This document shows positions 24,801 to 39,800 of a stretch of DNA of 64,000 bases, piece after piece. Made by a program: the position numbers and the translations under genes. Source of the stretch: Theropithecus gelada (lineage: Eukaryota > Chordata > Mammalia > Primates > Cercopithecidae); NCBI RefSeq assembly GCF_003255815.1, contig NC_037669.1, positions 120,486,970 through 120,550,969 on the forward strand, read 5' to 3'. Under the pieces are notes generated by a model. The model made no database searches. It saw only the letters and a program-made list of their open reading frames with translations, and had not been told where the DNA came from. The first letter of the stretch is position 1; each line of letters opens with the position of its first letter.

Positions 24801-27800
24801 AGACGGGGTTTCACCGTGTTAGCCAGGATGGTCTCGATCTCCTGACCTTGTGATCCGCCCGTCTCGGCCTCCCAAAGTGCTGGGATTACAGGCTTGAGCC
24901 ACCGCGCCCGGACTACAACCCTTAAATATAAATTTCTTGGCTGGGTGTGGTGGCTCACGCCTATAATCCCAGCACTTTGGGAGGCTGAGGCAGGTGGATT
25001 ACCTGAGGTCAGGAGTTCGCCACCAGCCTGACCAACATGGTAAAACCCTGCCTCTACTAAAAATACAAAAAAAATTAGCCGGGCATGGTGGGGTGCACCT
25101 GTAATCCCAGCTACTCAGAAGGCTAAGACAGAAAAATTGCTTGAACCCAGGAGGTGGAGGTTGCAGTGAGCTGAGATCGCACCACTGTACTCCAGCCTGG
25201 GCAACAGAGCGAGAGTCAGTCTCAAAAATAAATAAATATAAATTCCTTCGAATTGGGATTAGGCAATAGTCTTAGATATGATACCTAAAACAAGAAAAAA
25301 ATAGATAAATTGGATATAATAAAAATGTAAAACTTTTGTGCTTCAAAGAACGCTAACACAGCCAAGCACGGTGGCTCACACCCTGTAATCTCAACACTTT
25401 GGGAGGCTGAGGAAGGTGGATCGCTTGAGCTCACGAGTTTGAGACCAGCCTCAAAATGGCAAAACTCCAACTCCACCAAAAATACAAAAATTAGCTGAGC
25501 ATGGTGGTACATCCCTGTAGTCCCAGCTATTTGGGAGGCTGAAGTGAAGGGATGGATTGAGCCCAGGAGGTAGAGGCTGCAGTGAGCAGAGCTGGGTGAT
25601 ACAGCCAGACTTTGTCTCAGGAAAAAAAAAAAAAAACACACACACACACACACACACAAAAGAACACTAATAAGAAAGTAAAAAGAAAACAGCATGGTAA
25701 ATCAAATATTTGATAAGGATCTAGTATCCAGAATATATAAAGAACTCTTACAACTCAATAGTAAAAAGACAACCTAGTTTTAAAACAGCCAAAACATCTG
25801 AATAGACATTTTCCCAAAGATATGCAATGTCCAAGAAAAACATGAAAAGATACTCAATATCATCATTCACTGAGAAACTGCAAATTACAACCATGATATA
25901 CCACTTCACAACCACTAGGATGGCTATATTCAAAAGACAATAACAAGCGTTGACAAAGATATGCAAAAGTTGAAACTCCCAAGCTACCACAGGAATGTAA
26001 AATGGTGCAACTGTTTTAGAAAAGTCTGGCAGTCCCTCAAAACGTTAAACGTAATTACCACATGACCTAGCAATGTCACTCCTGAACATATACCAAAAAA
26101 ACCTGAAAATACAGTCCCACACTTAAACTGCTACACAAGTGTTTACAGCAGGATTATTCGTAATTTCCAAAAAGTAGAGCCACTGCAAATGTCCACCAAC
26201 TGATGAAGGGATAAACAAAACGTGGTATATCCACATAATCGAATCTTATCAGGCCATGAAAAGAAGTCCTGGTACATACAACAACATGGACTATGAAAAC
26301 ATTATCCTTAATGAAAGAAGCATAAGCTTTTCGGTCAGACATGAAAAGCCACATGTTGTACAATTCCTTTTATAATGAAATGTCCAGAATAAGCAAATCC
26401 ATAAAGATAAGACAATAGATTAGTGGTTGCGAGAGGCTTCAAGAAAGGGAGAATCAGGGTGTGACTCCTAATGGATTACAGGGTTAATTTTTGGAGTGAT
26501 GAAAATATCATGGGCCGAGGCGGGTGGATCACCTAAGGTCAGGAGTTCAAGACCAGCCTGACAAATATGGCGAAAACCCTGTCTCTACTAATAAAACAAA
26601 ACAATTATCCAGGCGTGGTGATGCACGCCTGTAATCCCAGCTACTCGGAGAGCTGAGGCAGGAGAACAGCTTGAACCCAGGAGGCAGAAGTTGCAGTGAG
26701 CCGAAATCATCCCATTGCACTCCAGCCTGGGCGACAAGAGTGAAACTCTTGTCTCAAGGAAAAAAAAAAAAAAGAAAACCCCCAAGAATCTCAATTCTCT
26801 ATAAAACATTAAATAAATAGAGGACCCTCCAACTGTTCCAAGGCAGCTAAAGTAACTGTCACACTGCCTAATCACTAAGCAAAGCTGCGCTGCTATATGG
26901 ATGGTAACACAGGCAATACCTGCGGACATGTCTCATTTAATCCACAGTATTTTAAAAGGCACGGTAAGTAGCCAGCTATTTCTTTCTTTTAAATGACCAG
27001 CCAATATTCCACATTTATGCCATATGCCTGACCCCTAGAGCTTTCAATCCTTGCTTTATTCCATAACTAAGTTTCCCTGAGTTCTATACCTAACTACTCT
27101 TACTTACGTGTACTTCTTAGTATTAGTTAAATGCTGTCTCAGTTCATGGCAAATTAGAAAGAAAAATAAAGGCTGGGTGTGGTGGCTCACACCTGTAATC
27201 CCAACACTTTGAGAGGCCAAGGCAGAAGGATCACTTGAGCCCAGGAGTTCAAGACCAGCTTGAGCAACATAGCAAGACCCATCTCTACAAAAAAAAAATT
27301 AAATTAAATTAAATTAAATTAGCCAGGCACAGCGGTGTGTGCCTCTGGTCCCAGCTACTAGGGAGGCTGAGGTGGGAGAATCACTTGAGCCAAAAAGTTG
27401 AGGCTGCAGTGAGCCATGATCTCGCCACTGCACTCCAGCCTAGGCAACAGAGAAAGACTCTGTCACAAAAAAAGAAAAAAAAAAGGAAAGAAAAACAAGG
27501 ATCTCCTGAAGACTGACAGCAAATAAAAGGTAGGAAAGGAAAAAAATCAGATCAAAATAACTTGCAGTCTGAGGCCAGGTAGCCTATCTGTATCTATCTC
27601 AGTCTCCTGAGCTATCACCACGCTAGAAAAGTATAGCAACTGAGATTAAAATAAATCACCCAGAGTTTTGAAGGGTAGCATTTTTAAAGGTAAAAGCTCT
27701 AATTATCTGAAAATTTAGCTTAAACAAAAAGTCTGTTTGAAAATGCTGAATAAATGTGTTCATTAGATATTTAATTTTAGAAAGATAATCTCTGAATACT

Positions 27801-30800
27801 TACCTAAACGGCTACATAATTCTCTACTTGTTTTTAAATCCATTTTCTCCTGTTCCTCAAGTGAGACATCTGGATAAGACACTGTTTTTTGAAGTTTACA
27901 ACTACTGTGAGCCTTCTCTGACTGTCTTGATATAGACTTACTTGACTCTGTCTTTGTGAGCTCTTTAGACTGGGATACAGCAGAAGTAAGCGACACATTT
28001 GGGGCAACCACTTTATCACACATGTATAAGTAGTAGCTGAAAACAAGTAAAAGCAAAACAAGACATATATTACATATTACGATTAAGTAAAAATCAAATA
28101 TGTAACATGCATTTCTGTGGTTAAACTTTTTTTTTTAACCAAAACAGACAATATTACAACTCAGAAAATAAAGGTCACAGTAAAGAATTCTTAGGAAAAA
28201 AATCAGCACTTTAGGCATTACAAACAAAATTATAAGGGATTTTTTGTTAGTCTGCAAGTAATCCAGGCTGGAATGTAGTGGTGTGATCATGGCTCACTGT
28301 AACCTCTAACTCCTGGGCTCAAGCAATCCTCCTGCCTTAGCATCCCAGGTAGCTGGGAAGACACACCCCCATTTTTTTTTTTAGAGATGGTGTCTTCCTA
28401 GGCTGCCAAGTTGGCCTTGAACTCCTGGGCTCAAGTGATACCCTCCCATCTCTAACTCCCAGAGCACTAGTATTACAGGCATAAGCAACCATAACCAGCT
28501 TGCAAGTAATTTCGTGGGTTTTTTTTTTTCTTCTTGGCAAGTAATTTCTAAGCACTAAAAAGATACTCAGAAAGAAAATCACAGGCTCTTCTCCTTCCCT
28601 CAGAACCACCCCAGAACTATAAGCATTAAGCACTTTATACATCTGTGTAACAACTCTGAGCAGGTAAGCTTTACTCCAGAAAGAGAATCATCTATAACTA
28701 CTTTGGAGGACTTTATCTTGCCCATCACCCTTCTAAACAGGGAATCTTGGCTCTTTGCTTTGGTGAGGCTGCTTCAGTTGCAGATTGCAAGGTTATGGAC
28801 TGATTCACAAGAGGCTCAATGAGGAGCTCCCAGGGCTCTTCTTATATACCTCAGAGACAGAATATGCACTCTGAATGCCACCCAGCTACTGGGCAGTTCT
28901 TATATCAAACCCCACTGAGCAATCTTCTTAGAATGCTTCACTACTTTCTATTCATTTGAGAAAATGGCAATATTATGCAAAACTAAGATGGAAGAGATTA
29001 CCAATTTTGATCAAAACTCACATAAAATTGCCCAGTAGACACATCTGAGAAGCTTGTGGAACAAATTTCAGCTACATATTTGTAACTATATTCTGAGTAA
29101 CACTTAGCAAAAAGATGCAACCATTTAAGACTTGACACTCCATCCCCTGAACTCCAGACAATCTCCTCTTATATTTCATTTTCTTTGTACATGACATCTA
29201 TATTGTTCCCCTTTGTTAATAACATACATTTTTGAGCCAAAAATCTCAGTTTTCTGACAGGACAAGAAAACTGACAGGTTTTTTTTTTTTTTTTTGAGAC
29301 GGAGTCTCGCTCTGCCGCCCAGGCTGGAGTGCAGTGGCCGGATCTCAGCTCACTGCAAGCTCCGCCTCCCGGGTTCACGCCATTCTCCTGCCTCAGCCTC
29401 CCGAGTAGCTGGGACCACAGGCGCCCGCCACTGCGCCGGGCTAGTTTTTTGTATTTTTTAGTAGAGACGGGGTTTCACCGTGTTAGCCAGGATGGTCTCG
29501 ATCTCCTGACCTTGTGATCCGCCCGTCTCGGCCTCCCAAAGTGCTGGGATTACAGGCTTGAGCCACCGCGCCCGGCCCCAAAACTGACAGGTTTAATAGT
29601 GCTCAAAAGACTTACTGCAAATACAACAGGTAAAGTAGTGATTGTACAAACGTAAATAAGACTCGGTCTCTTTGTCACCATGCTTGGAGGGAATACAGAT
29701 TTACACTAGTAGATAAAAATCTAGGACTCAACAAGAAAAACTTAAAATCTAGGGTGCACATTTACTGAAAAAGTAAAACTCTGATTTTGAGAAGTGTGGT
29801 TATTAAGAAAGCTCTAAGTTTCAAAAGAATTTCTTTTTAAAATATCAAAGTTGCAGGCCAGGTGCAGGGGCTCATGCTTGTAATCCCAGCACTTTGGGAG
29901 GCTGACACAGGTGGATCACTTGAGGTCAGGCGTTCAAGACCAGCCTGGCCCACATGGTGAAACCTCGTCTGTACTAAAAATACAAAAATTAGCTGGGTGT
30001 AGTGGCGGGTGCCTGTAATCCCAGGTACTCAGGAGGCTGAAGCAGGAGAATTGCTTGAATCCAGGAGGCGGAGGTTGCAGTGAGCCAAGATCGCACCATT
30101 GCACTCTAGCCTGGGCAACAGAGCAAGACCCCGTCTCAAAAAAAAAAAAAAAGTTGAAGTCGCAGCTGGGCACGGTGGCTCACGCCTATAATCCTAGTAG
30201 TACTTTGGGAGGCCAAGGGCAACAGATTACTTGAGGTCAGGAGTTCAAAACCAGCCTGGTCAACATGGTGAAACCCCGTCTGTACTAAAAATACAAAAAA
30301 ATTAGCCGGAAGTGGCGGCTGGCGCTCAGGCTCAGCTACAGGATGCCATGGCAGAAGAATTGCTTGAACCTGGGAGGCGGAGGTTGCAGTGGACCAAGAT
30401 CCTGCCACTGCACTCCAGTCTGGGTGACACAGTGAGACTTTGTTTCAAAAAAAAAAAAAAAAAAAAATCAAAGTTGCACACCAAACTCTTGAAGAGTTGG
30501 TTTACCTCTTGAAGAAAAGTAAGAAATTAAAGAACTTTCATTTTTTACTTGAGGGCAAAAAGAAAATGACCTATTTCTAGAAAACACATAGAAATACATA
30601 GTAAAGGTTATTTAAAATATTCAGTGCAATTTATAATTAATTTCATTTTAGATTCTTTCTTTGAATTTTTTCTAGTAAGAGTGACTAAACACAATTCGTC
30701 TACAATTTCCCTATAATGATAAATGAAACAAAAAAATACATTAAATACCAACAGACTTATTTAAAAATAATTTGGAATTTTCAAAGATAATCTATGATTA

Positions 30801-33800
30801 ACAAGAAAGCCTGCAAATAAAGAAATAAATTCCTGGTCAGGCGCAGTGGCTCATGCCTATAATCTCAGCACTTTGGCAGGCTGAGGCAGGCAGATCACCT
30901 GAAGTCAGGAGGTCGAGACCAGCCTGGCCAACATTGTGAAACCCCATCTATACTAAAAATACAAAAATTAGTTGGGCGTGGTGGTGTGAGCCTGTAGTCC
31001 CGGCTACCCGGGAGGCTGAGGCAGGAGAATCGCTTGATCCCAGGAGGCGGAGGTTGCAGTGAACCGAGATTGCGCCATTGCACTCCAGCCTGGGTAACAG
31101 AACAAGACTCCATCTCAAAATAAATAAACAAATAAATAAATTAATTAATTAATTCCCATGTCCTAGAATAGTGCGTGGTATACAGTTGCTGAATGAAATG
31201 AATGAACGAACAAACAAATAAATACCAACTTACCTGGGGTGTAAAAATGAATGTGTCTGAGAAACATGGTCACCTTCCTGCTTTATAACAGGATACCATG
31301 ACTGTAATTCCATTCCTGATGGTGCATCTGTCTGCAGAAAAACATGGAAGCGAAACATTTATTGAAGTTTAACCTGTGAAGGTTAATTTTATGTGTCAAC
31401 CTGACTGGGCCACTGAGTAAAGACAAGTAACATTATTTAGGAGTCATCATGCCAGGCACAGTGGTTCACACCTGTATTCCCGGCACTTTGGGAGGCAGAG
31501 TGGGGAAAATCCCATGAGCCCTGGAGTCAGCCTGGGCAACATAGGAAGACCCAGTCTCTTAAAAAAAAAAAAAGAAAAAAAATTAGCCAGGTGCGGTGGT
31601 ATACACCTGTGGTCCCAGCTACTTGGGACGCTGAGGTGGGAGAACCCCTTGAGCCCAGGAAGTTGAGGCTTGCAGTGAACCGTTATTGCACCACTTCACT
31701 CTATCCTGGGCAACAGAGTGAGACCCTGTCTCAAGGGTCATCTTCCAATAAGGCAGTCTTCCCTTGAAGAAGCCTGATTGATCATCTGAAACTCAGAGAC
31801 ACCCACATAAACTATCCCATCACAAGAACAGTTTCAGGACGCATGTTAATGTGGAGTGCCAGAAATGATTCATACAAATTTCATCCTTATGAAATCTATT
31901 TTATTTATTTATTTTGTTTTGTTTTTGAGACAGAGTCTCGCTTTGTCACCCATGCTGGAGAGCAGTGGCGAGATCTCAGCTCACTGCAACCTCCACCTCT
32001 CGGGTTCAAGTGATTCTCTGCGTCAGTCTCCTGAGTAGCTGGGATTACAGGTGCCCACCACCATGCCCAGCTAATTTTTGTATTCTTAGCAGAGATGGGG
32101 TTTCGCCATGTTGGCCAGACTGGTCTCAAACTCCTGACCTCAGTGATCCCCACTCCTTAGCCTCTCAAAGTGCTGGGATTACAGGCATTAGCCACTGAGC
32201 CCAGTTGGAAATCCATTTTAAATAACAGAACTCTGTAAAGGTACAGCACTGGAAAATTCTGATTCTTTTTTTTTTTTTTTTTTTTTTTTTGTGAGACGGA
32301 GTCTTGTTCTGTCACCCAGGCTGGAGTGCAGTGGCCGGATCTCAGCTCACTGCAAGCTCCTCCTTCGGGTTCACGCCATTCTCCTGCCTTAGCCTCCCAA
32401 GTAGCTGGGACTACAGGTGCCCGCCACCTCGCCCGCCTAGTTTTTTGTATTTTTTAGTAGAGACGGGGTTTCACCATGTTAGCCAGGATGGTCTCGATCT
32501 CCTGACCTCGTGATCCACCCGTCTCGGCCTCCCAAAGTGCTGGGATTACAGGCTTGAGCCACCGTGCCCGGCCAAAAATTCTGATTCTTATTCCTGTGCT
32601 ACAGTCAGCTAGATTATACCCCAGCCCTACAGTATTTGTTAGCGTATTAGCTATAGATACCATTCTACAGCAATACTTTGCCAAATTAAATCCAAAACCA
32701 CATTGTTTGCTAACACTTGTCATGAAACCATATTTCCTAATAAATATAAAAAGCATTTTTTAATGCTTAAGGATGAACTATAACTAAAAATAAAGAAAAA
32801 TAAGGAGAAAGGTAACTGGCAACTTAATGAACATCTACCTGCTGAGAACTTTATACATCATTCTTAATTCTACCAAATATCCCCCCTTAAGTAGGTATCA
32901 TTACCATTTTACAGGTGAGAAAACAACTGAGGTGCAGAAATTGAAGAGGGGCCGGGTTCGGTGGCTCACACCTGTAATCCCAGCACTGTAGGAGGCTGAG
33001 GTGGGTGGATCACCTGAGGTCAGGAGTTCGAGACCAGCCTGGCCAACATGGCAAAACCCTGTCTCTACTAAAAATGCAAAACTTAACTGGGTGTGGTGGT
33101 GCAGCCCCTGTAATCCCACTTACTCGGGAGGCTGAGGTGGGAACACTGTTTGAATCCAGGAAGCGGAGGCTGCAGTGAGCCAAGATTGCACTGCTGCACT
33201 CCAGCCTGGGCAACACAGTGAGACACCATCTCAAAAAATAAATAAAATAAAATAAAAATACAAAAAATTGGCCAGGCATGGTGGCACATGCCTGTAATGC
33301 CAGCTACTCAGGAGGCTGAGACAGGAGAATCACTTGAACACAGGAGATGGAGGTTGCAGTAAGCCAAGATAATGCCACTGCACTCCAGCCTGTGCTACAG
33401 AGCAAGAATTGTCTGAAAAAAAACAAAGGAAAACAAAAAAAGAAATTGAAGGGAAAAAAAGAATAAATGACCTGTGGTTACGAACTTCTCCCTTATTTTG
33501 GTTTGCTTTATTTACACTTTGTCCTCCCTTCATCCCCCACATATTTCCTATTATACGAAATTACCTTGCTCTTGTGGGAAAAGGATACTTAAAAGAGGAG
33601 GCAAGACTCACTGGTGAGGGAAAGGAGAAAGAAGAAAAGGAGAGCTGAAAGGTAGCATGGTTAAGGAGAGCAACAAAAATAGGAAGTTAACAGACAAAAC
33701 CAGGAAAGTGAGGGAGAATGAGATTAGGAATGAGTTAACCAAGGAATAAGACAAAAATGAGAGCAGGATATTTCTCTAAACCCGACCTTTAATAGGCTCC

Positions 33801-36800
33801 ATGGCTGGGCACGGTGGCTCATGCCTGTAATCCCAGCATTTTGGGAGGCCCAGGAGGGATCACCTGAGGTCAGGAGCTCAAGACCAGCTTGGCCAACATA
33901 GCGAAACCCAGTTTCTACTAAAAATACAAAAATTAGCTGGATGTAGTAGCGCACACTTGTAATCCCAGTTATTTGGGAGGCTGAGGCAGGAGAATCACTT
34001 GAACCCAGGAGGCGGAGGTTGCAGTGAGCCAAGATTGCACCACCGCACTCCAGCCTGGGCAACAGAGCCAGACCCCATCTCAAGATAGAAAAAAAAGAGG
34101 CTCCAATTCCGGCCGAGTGCGGCGGCTCACCTCTGCAACCCAGCACTTTGGGAGGCTGAGGGGGGAGGATCACCTAAAGTCAGGAGTTCGAGACCAGCCT
34201 GGACAACATGGAGAAATGCCATTTCTACAAAAATTAGCTGGACATGGTGGCAAGTGCCTGTAATCCCAGCTACTTGAGTGGCTGAGACAGGAGAATCACT
34301 TGAATCCAGGAAGCAGAGGTTGCAGTGAGCTAAGTTCGCGCCGTTGCACTCCAGCCTGGGTGACAGAGCAAGACTCTGTCTCAGAGCAAGACTCTGTCTC
34401 AAAACAAAAAAAAAAAAAAAAAGAGGGTCCAATTCCCAATTCCTACTCTATGGGGAATGACAACTTCATTCAGTAATGAATAAAACCACACACAACGGAA
34501 AGCCACTAAACACCAACAAATTAGGAAAGTAGGAAAGTTGTTTTGCCTGATGTCCCAATATTCCAGTTTGGAACCAAGAAACTAAAGGACTGGAAACAGA
34601 TCTCTGGATGTTAAGCAGTAATGATTAAAACAAAATCAACTCTAAACTGTCCAAACTCTGGTTTGATTACTGAGATCCTACTAATGGAGGAAACCAATGA
34701 GAATGAAGAAACCTGAGAGAGACCTGACAAGTAACCCACTGCCCTCAACAGGCTAAAAACAGAAAGGAAACAGCTCTTAGAACATATATCTTAAAATATG
34801 ATCAGTCAGGAGATGATTTAGGGCCAATTAAAAGACAAAAATAGGCCGGGCACAGTGGCTCACGCCTGTAATCCCAGCACTTTGAACTTTAGGAAGCTGA
34901 GGCAGGCGGATCACGAGGCCAGGAGTTCAAGACCAGCCTGGCCAATATAGTGAAATCCTATCTCTACTAAAAATACAAAAATTAGCCGGGTGTGGTGGCA
35001 CGCACCTGTAGTCCCAGCTACTCAGGAGGCTGAGACAGGAGAATCGCTTGAACCCGGGAGGTGAAGGTTGCAGTGAGCCAAGACAGCGCCATTGTACTCC
35101 AGCTTGGGTGACAGAGCAAGGCTCTATCTCAAAAAAAAAAAAAAAAAAAGACAAAAATATGTATGTGGAAGATCTTTATTTTTGTTAAGAATTATTGAGC
35201 AGGCCACATGCGGTGGCTCATGCCTGTAATCCCAGCACTTCGGGAGGCTGAGGCGGGCAGATCACGAGGTCAGGAGATCGAGACCATCCTGGCTAACACG
35301 GTGAAACTACTAAAAAAAAAAAAATACAAAAAATTAGCCGGGCGTGGTGGCGGGCGCCTGTAGTCCCAGCTACTCCAGAGGCTGAGGCAGGAGAATGGCG
35401 TGAACCCAGGAGGCGGAGCTTGCAGTGAGCTGAGATCGCACCACTGCACTCCAGCCTGGGCGACAGAACAAGACTCCGTCTCAAAAAAAAAAAAGAATTA
35501 TTGAGCAATGAATTTGAAAGACTAACTAAAGATCTCAAAATTATAGGGAAAAAACTAATATTTTTAAAGGATTTAAGAGCTGAATATTCAGTGAGGATCT
35601 CTACACTATATGTAAATGTGGAATTAAAAAAAAAAAAAAAAGCCCAGGCACAGTGGTTCATGCCTATAATCCCAGCACTTTGGGAGGACAGGAGAATCAA
35701 CTGAACCGAGAAGCAGAGGTTGCAGTGAGCTGAGATCGCACCACTACACTCCAGCCTGGGCAACAAAGTGCAACTCCATCTCAAAAAAAGGAAAAAAGAA
35801 AAAACAAAACCTCACATTTTGAACTAATATTCAGAATCTGGGCACATTCAACTGCCTATTTATAAAATAAACCAATCACTTATTTATATAGTTTCTCAGC
35901 CTATAGCTTAGTTATAACAATAAATTAGAAAGAGAACTGACTTCAGGCAGCAGAAATACTAAATGATAGATGCTAAGTGACAGTTAACAGCCCAAGGAGA
36001 GAAGAAAATTACAAGATGCAAACACAAAAACTGCTTCAAAAAGCAAGATAATCTGAGTAAAGGCTTTAGCATAGACCGGGGCAAATAATTTAATATATCT
36101 CAATTGTCCCCTACCGCAATTCAACAAAGTATGATAATTAATGTTTAAGAATCTTGAGTTGGCCAGGCGCAATGGCTCACATCTGTGATATTACCTAGCA
36201 CTTTGGGAGGCCAAAGCAGGCAGATTGCTTGAGCTCAGGTGTGTGAGACTGGCCTGGACGACATGGCGAAACCCCATCTCTAATAATAATACAAAAATTA
36301 GCCAGGCAAGGTGGTATGTGCCTGTAGTCCCAGCTACTTGGGAGGCTAAGGCAGGAGAATCACCTGAGGCCAGGAGACAGAGTTTGCAGTGAGCTGAGAT
36401 TGCACCATGGCACTTCAGCCTGCGTGACAGAGCCAGACCCTGTCTTGTTAAAAAAAAAAAAAAAAAAAAGGAAAACAAAAAAGTCTTGAGTCAACATGAC
36501 ATAGCTAAATTATGTTCTATATACCACTTAGATTCAAAACTTTTTCAGGCATTTTACAATTCATGAAAACAGCTTTCTGAAAAAAACACAATGCTGGCCG
36601 GGCGCGGTGCTCACGCCTGTAATCCCAGCACTTTGGGAGGCCGAGACGAGCGGATCACGAGGTCAGGAGATCGAGACCATCCTGGCTAACACAGTGAAAC
36701 CCTGTCTCTACTAAAAACACAAAAAATTAGCCGGTCTGGTGGTGGGCACCTATAGTCCCAGCTACTCGGAAGGCTGAGGCAGGAAGGCAGGAAAACGGCG

Positions 36801-39800
36801 TGAACCCAGGAGGCGGAGCTTGCAGTGAGCCGATATCTCGCCACTGCACTCCAGCCTGGTCGACAGAATGAAACTCCATCTCAAAAAAAAAGAAAAAAAT
36901 CAGCTTGAATTAAATGAGAATTTCTTTTCTAGACATCATTTGTTAGAAAACAAAAAAAGCTCCTCTTTAAATAAGTGTTATACCTGAAACAATTCTAGAT
37001 GTACTGCCCAAGAAATCAATTGTTTCCAGATTTTTAAAATTAAAACTACTAAAATTGGCCCTACCCAGTGGGTCACACCTATAGACCCGGAATTTTAGGA
37101 GGCCAACGCACAAGGATTGCTTGAGTCCAGGAGATCGAAACCAGCCTGGACAACATAGAGAGACCGCATCTCCACACAAAAAAATTTGTTTTTAATTGGC
37201 CAGGAGTGGTGACGCATGCCTGTAGTCTCAGCTACTCAGGGGACTGAGGTAGGAGAATCAGTTGAAGCTGGCAGGTGTGAGTTGCAGTGAGCTATGATCC
37301 TGCCACTGCACTGCAGCCTAGGCAACAGTGCGGGACCTTGTCTCAAAAAAAGAAAAAGAAAAAATATATAAAATTACTAAAATTGATTTGCATATTTAAA
37401 AGTTTTTCCTATAATGAATACTGGAATCGCAAATCTTCAGCATATCAAGCAAATTCTAAATTTGTTCAAAGACCTTGACTTGAAATCTGACTCAATTTTG
37501 ATCATTAAGTTCCTTTCAAAACACTATAGTTTGATTTTTAAGAGTAAGTTTTATCTTTACTCATGAGCCAAACCTAGCATCTATTTATTTCTGTGTCTCT
37601 AAACTTCAGGTGCCACCTTAAATAATTACTAGCACATTCCTTTATTTTTAAACAGTCATCCCTCTTAGTTCCTATTCTTTATTTCCTAGTCTTGACCAAC
37701 CCAGTAAGAGTCAGACTAGAGCTTCTAAGGAATATTAAAAATCACCTAGCATAGTCCCCTAGCCAATGTCTGAATTCCCTATTTAAAATCCCTGTTAAGT
37801 GGCTATGCAACCTCTGCTTAAACAGCAGCTTGAGGTCAAGAACCAGCCTTACCTTTGTATTTTTAATACCTAGCACTATATGCCTAGCATGTAGTAGGGA
37901 CTCAATAGATACTTGTTGAATGAATTCTGAATGACAGTGCAGCTCATTAATTCCCAAGGTAGCCTATTACAAGGTTATTCTGCTACCACAAAACTCTTGG
38001 TCTCTTTCACATTTGATATCCTTCTACTCCAGGAAGCACCAAGGAAGCCCAACAGTTTCTAAGCTGCATTTTATCAAAGATATAAATTAAACAATACAAA
38101 TGATGGGGAAACGCACAACACTAACCATGATAAAATGTTGCAAGCTAATTTTACCTAATATGCTGTGGTAAGCCATAAACACATTTATAACAAATTATCC
38201 TAACTGTATGTTAAAAACAATTCAGAAAAGCACAATGTTTATGATACAACAAAACATTCAGAGGCATGCCAGATTTTCTCATCTATTCTGCATTTGTGTC
38301 AACATACAAATTAGGTTTTCAAAAAAAGAACAATATAATGAAATGGCTCAGCAGTAATGCTACTAATCAGGAATAAAAATTAGGTACCAAATTATGAGTA
38401 TCTACTGCCTGGTATCTTACCTTTCAACATGGGGATCATTTATTTTTGTGTGCATTTAAATATTAAAATAAAATACATATTACTTGCCAAAGAAGTGGAT
38501 CATTTAGCAGCTTAAGTTAGAGCCTTAATATTTCAAAATGCTCTTATTACCCACTTTCCCCATCATTATTTACCCCAAAATGAACAGACAGCATCCTCAT
38601 TTCAAACACATAAGCAAAATTTCAGACACATTAATTTCATTCCCAAGGTTCTTTCTCTTAGGTCATAAAACTCCAAATAATGTCTATGAATGCACAATTT
38701 AAACAATTCCAAAATATACAGTAAAAGAATTAATATAAGTAAAAACTAGGAAACATTTCATGAAAGTTTCTCTAAATTTCTGCACCTTTCTATGGTTATT
38801 CTGTATACACGATCCTTTGATAATCAGATTTCCTAATGAAGAACCACTGTATTTTAGTGATACAATGCTAATTAGTCTCACAACGAAAAATAATTTAGAT
38901 AGCTTGATTTAATTTACAAAAAACTCCTTGTCACTACTTTCTAAATACAAAAGCAATTCCACCCACTCAGCATTATTCAGGTACAAATATTCAAATTTGT
39001 ACCCAATAAAAAACGGTTTAAAATTCCTAGACTTTTTTTTTTCCCCCTTGAGACAGGGTCTTGCTCTGAGGTACAGTGGTATAATTATAGCTCACTGCAT
39101 CCTCCAACTCCTGGGCTCAAGGGATTCTCACGCCTCAGCCTCCCAGGTAGTTAGGACTATTATCACGTGCCACCAAGCCCGGCTAATTTTTTTTACTTAT
39201 TTTTGTAGAGACGGGGGTTGCACCATGTTGCCTAAGCTGGAACTTATTTTCAATAATAAATCTTGCTTTTAGGTGGCACTCTAATTTTTAATTACAGCAT
39301 CAGATTAATATTTTGATCTTTAATTCAGTCCTAATGACAAACACTAATGAACTAAAAAAATCAAGATAATGCCTCAAAACACTAGTGGGAGTTCCAAAAT
39401 TCCAACAAAAATCAGAATTAAGCCTTCCGGCCCATATATTTTTGAGAGGCTGAGGTGGGAGGACCACCTGAGGTCAAAGTTTGAGACCAGCCTGGCCAAC
39501 ATGGTGAAACCCCGTCTCTACTAAAAATATAAAATTAGCCAGGCATAAAGGCTGGGCGCGGTGGCTCACACCTGTAATCTCAGCACTTTGGGAGGCCGAG
39601 GCGGGCAGATCATGAGGTCAGGAGATCGAGACCATACTGGCTAACACGGCGAAACCCCGTCTCTACTAAAAATACAAAAAAATTAGCCAGGCGTGGTGGC
39701 GTGCGCCTGTAGACCCAGCTGCTGGGGAGGCTGAGGCAGGAGAATGGCGTGAACCCAGGAGGCAGAGCTTGCAGTGAGCCGAGATCACACCACTGCACTC

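Larger units (their letters stand above)
24010..26511 (+). mobile_element. L1 ORF2/3' fragments in SKIL intron 4, split by Alus
   Basis: Plus-strand L1 pieces lie at 24010-24613, 24924-24938, 25249-25357 and 25670-26511. Hallmarks include ATCCCTATCAAAATCCC and AATATCCAGAATATATAAAG-type sequence. They are antisense to SKIL and decayed. Confidence 0.85.
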
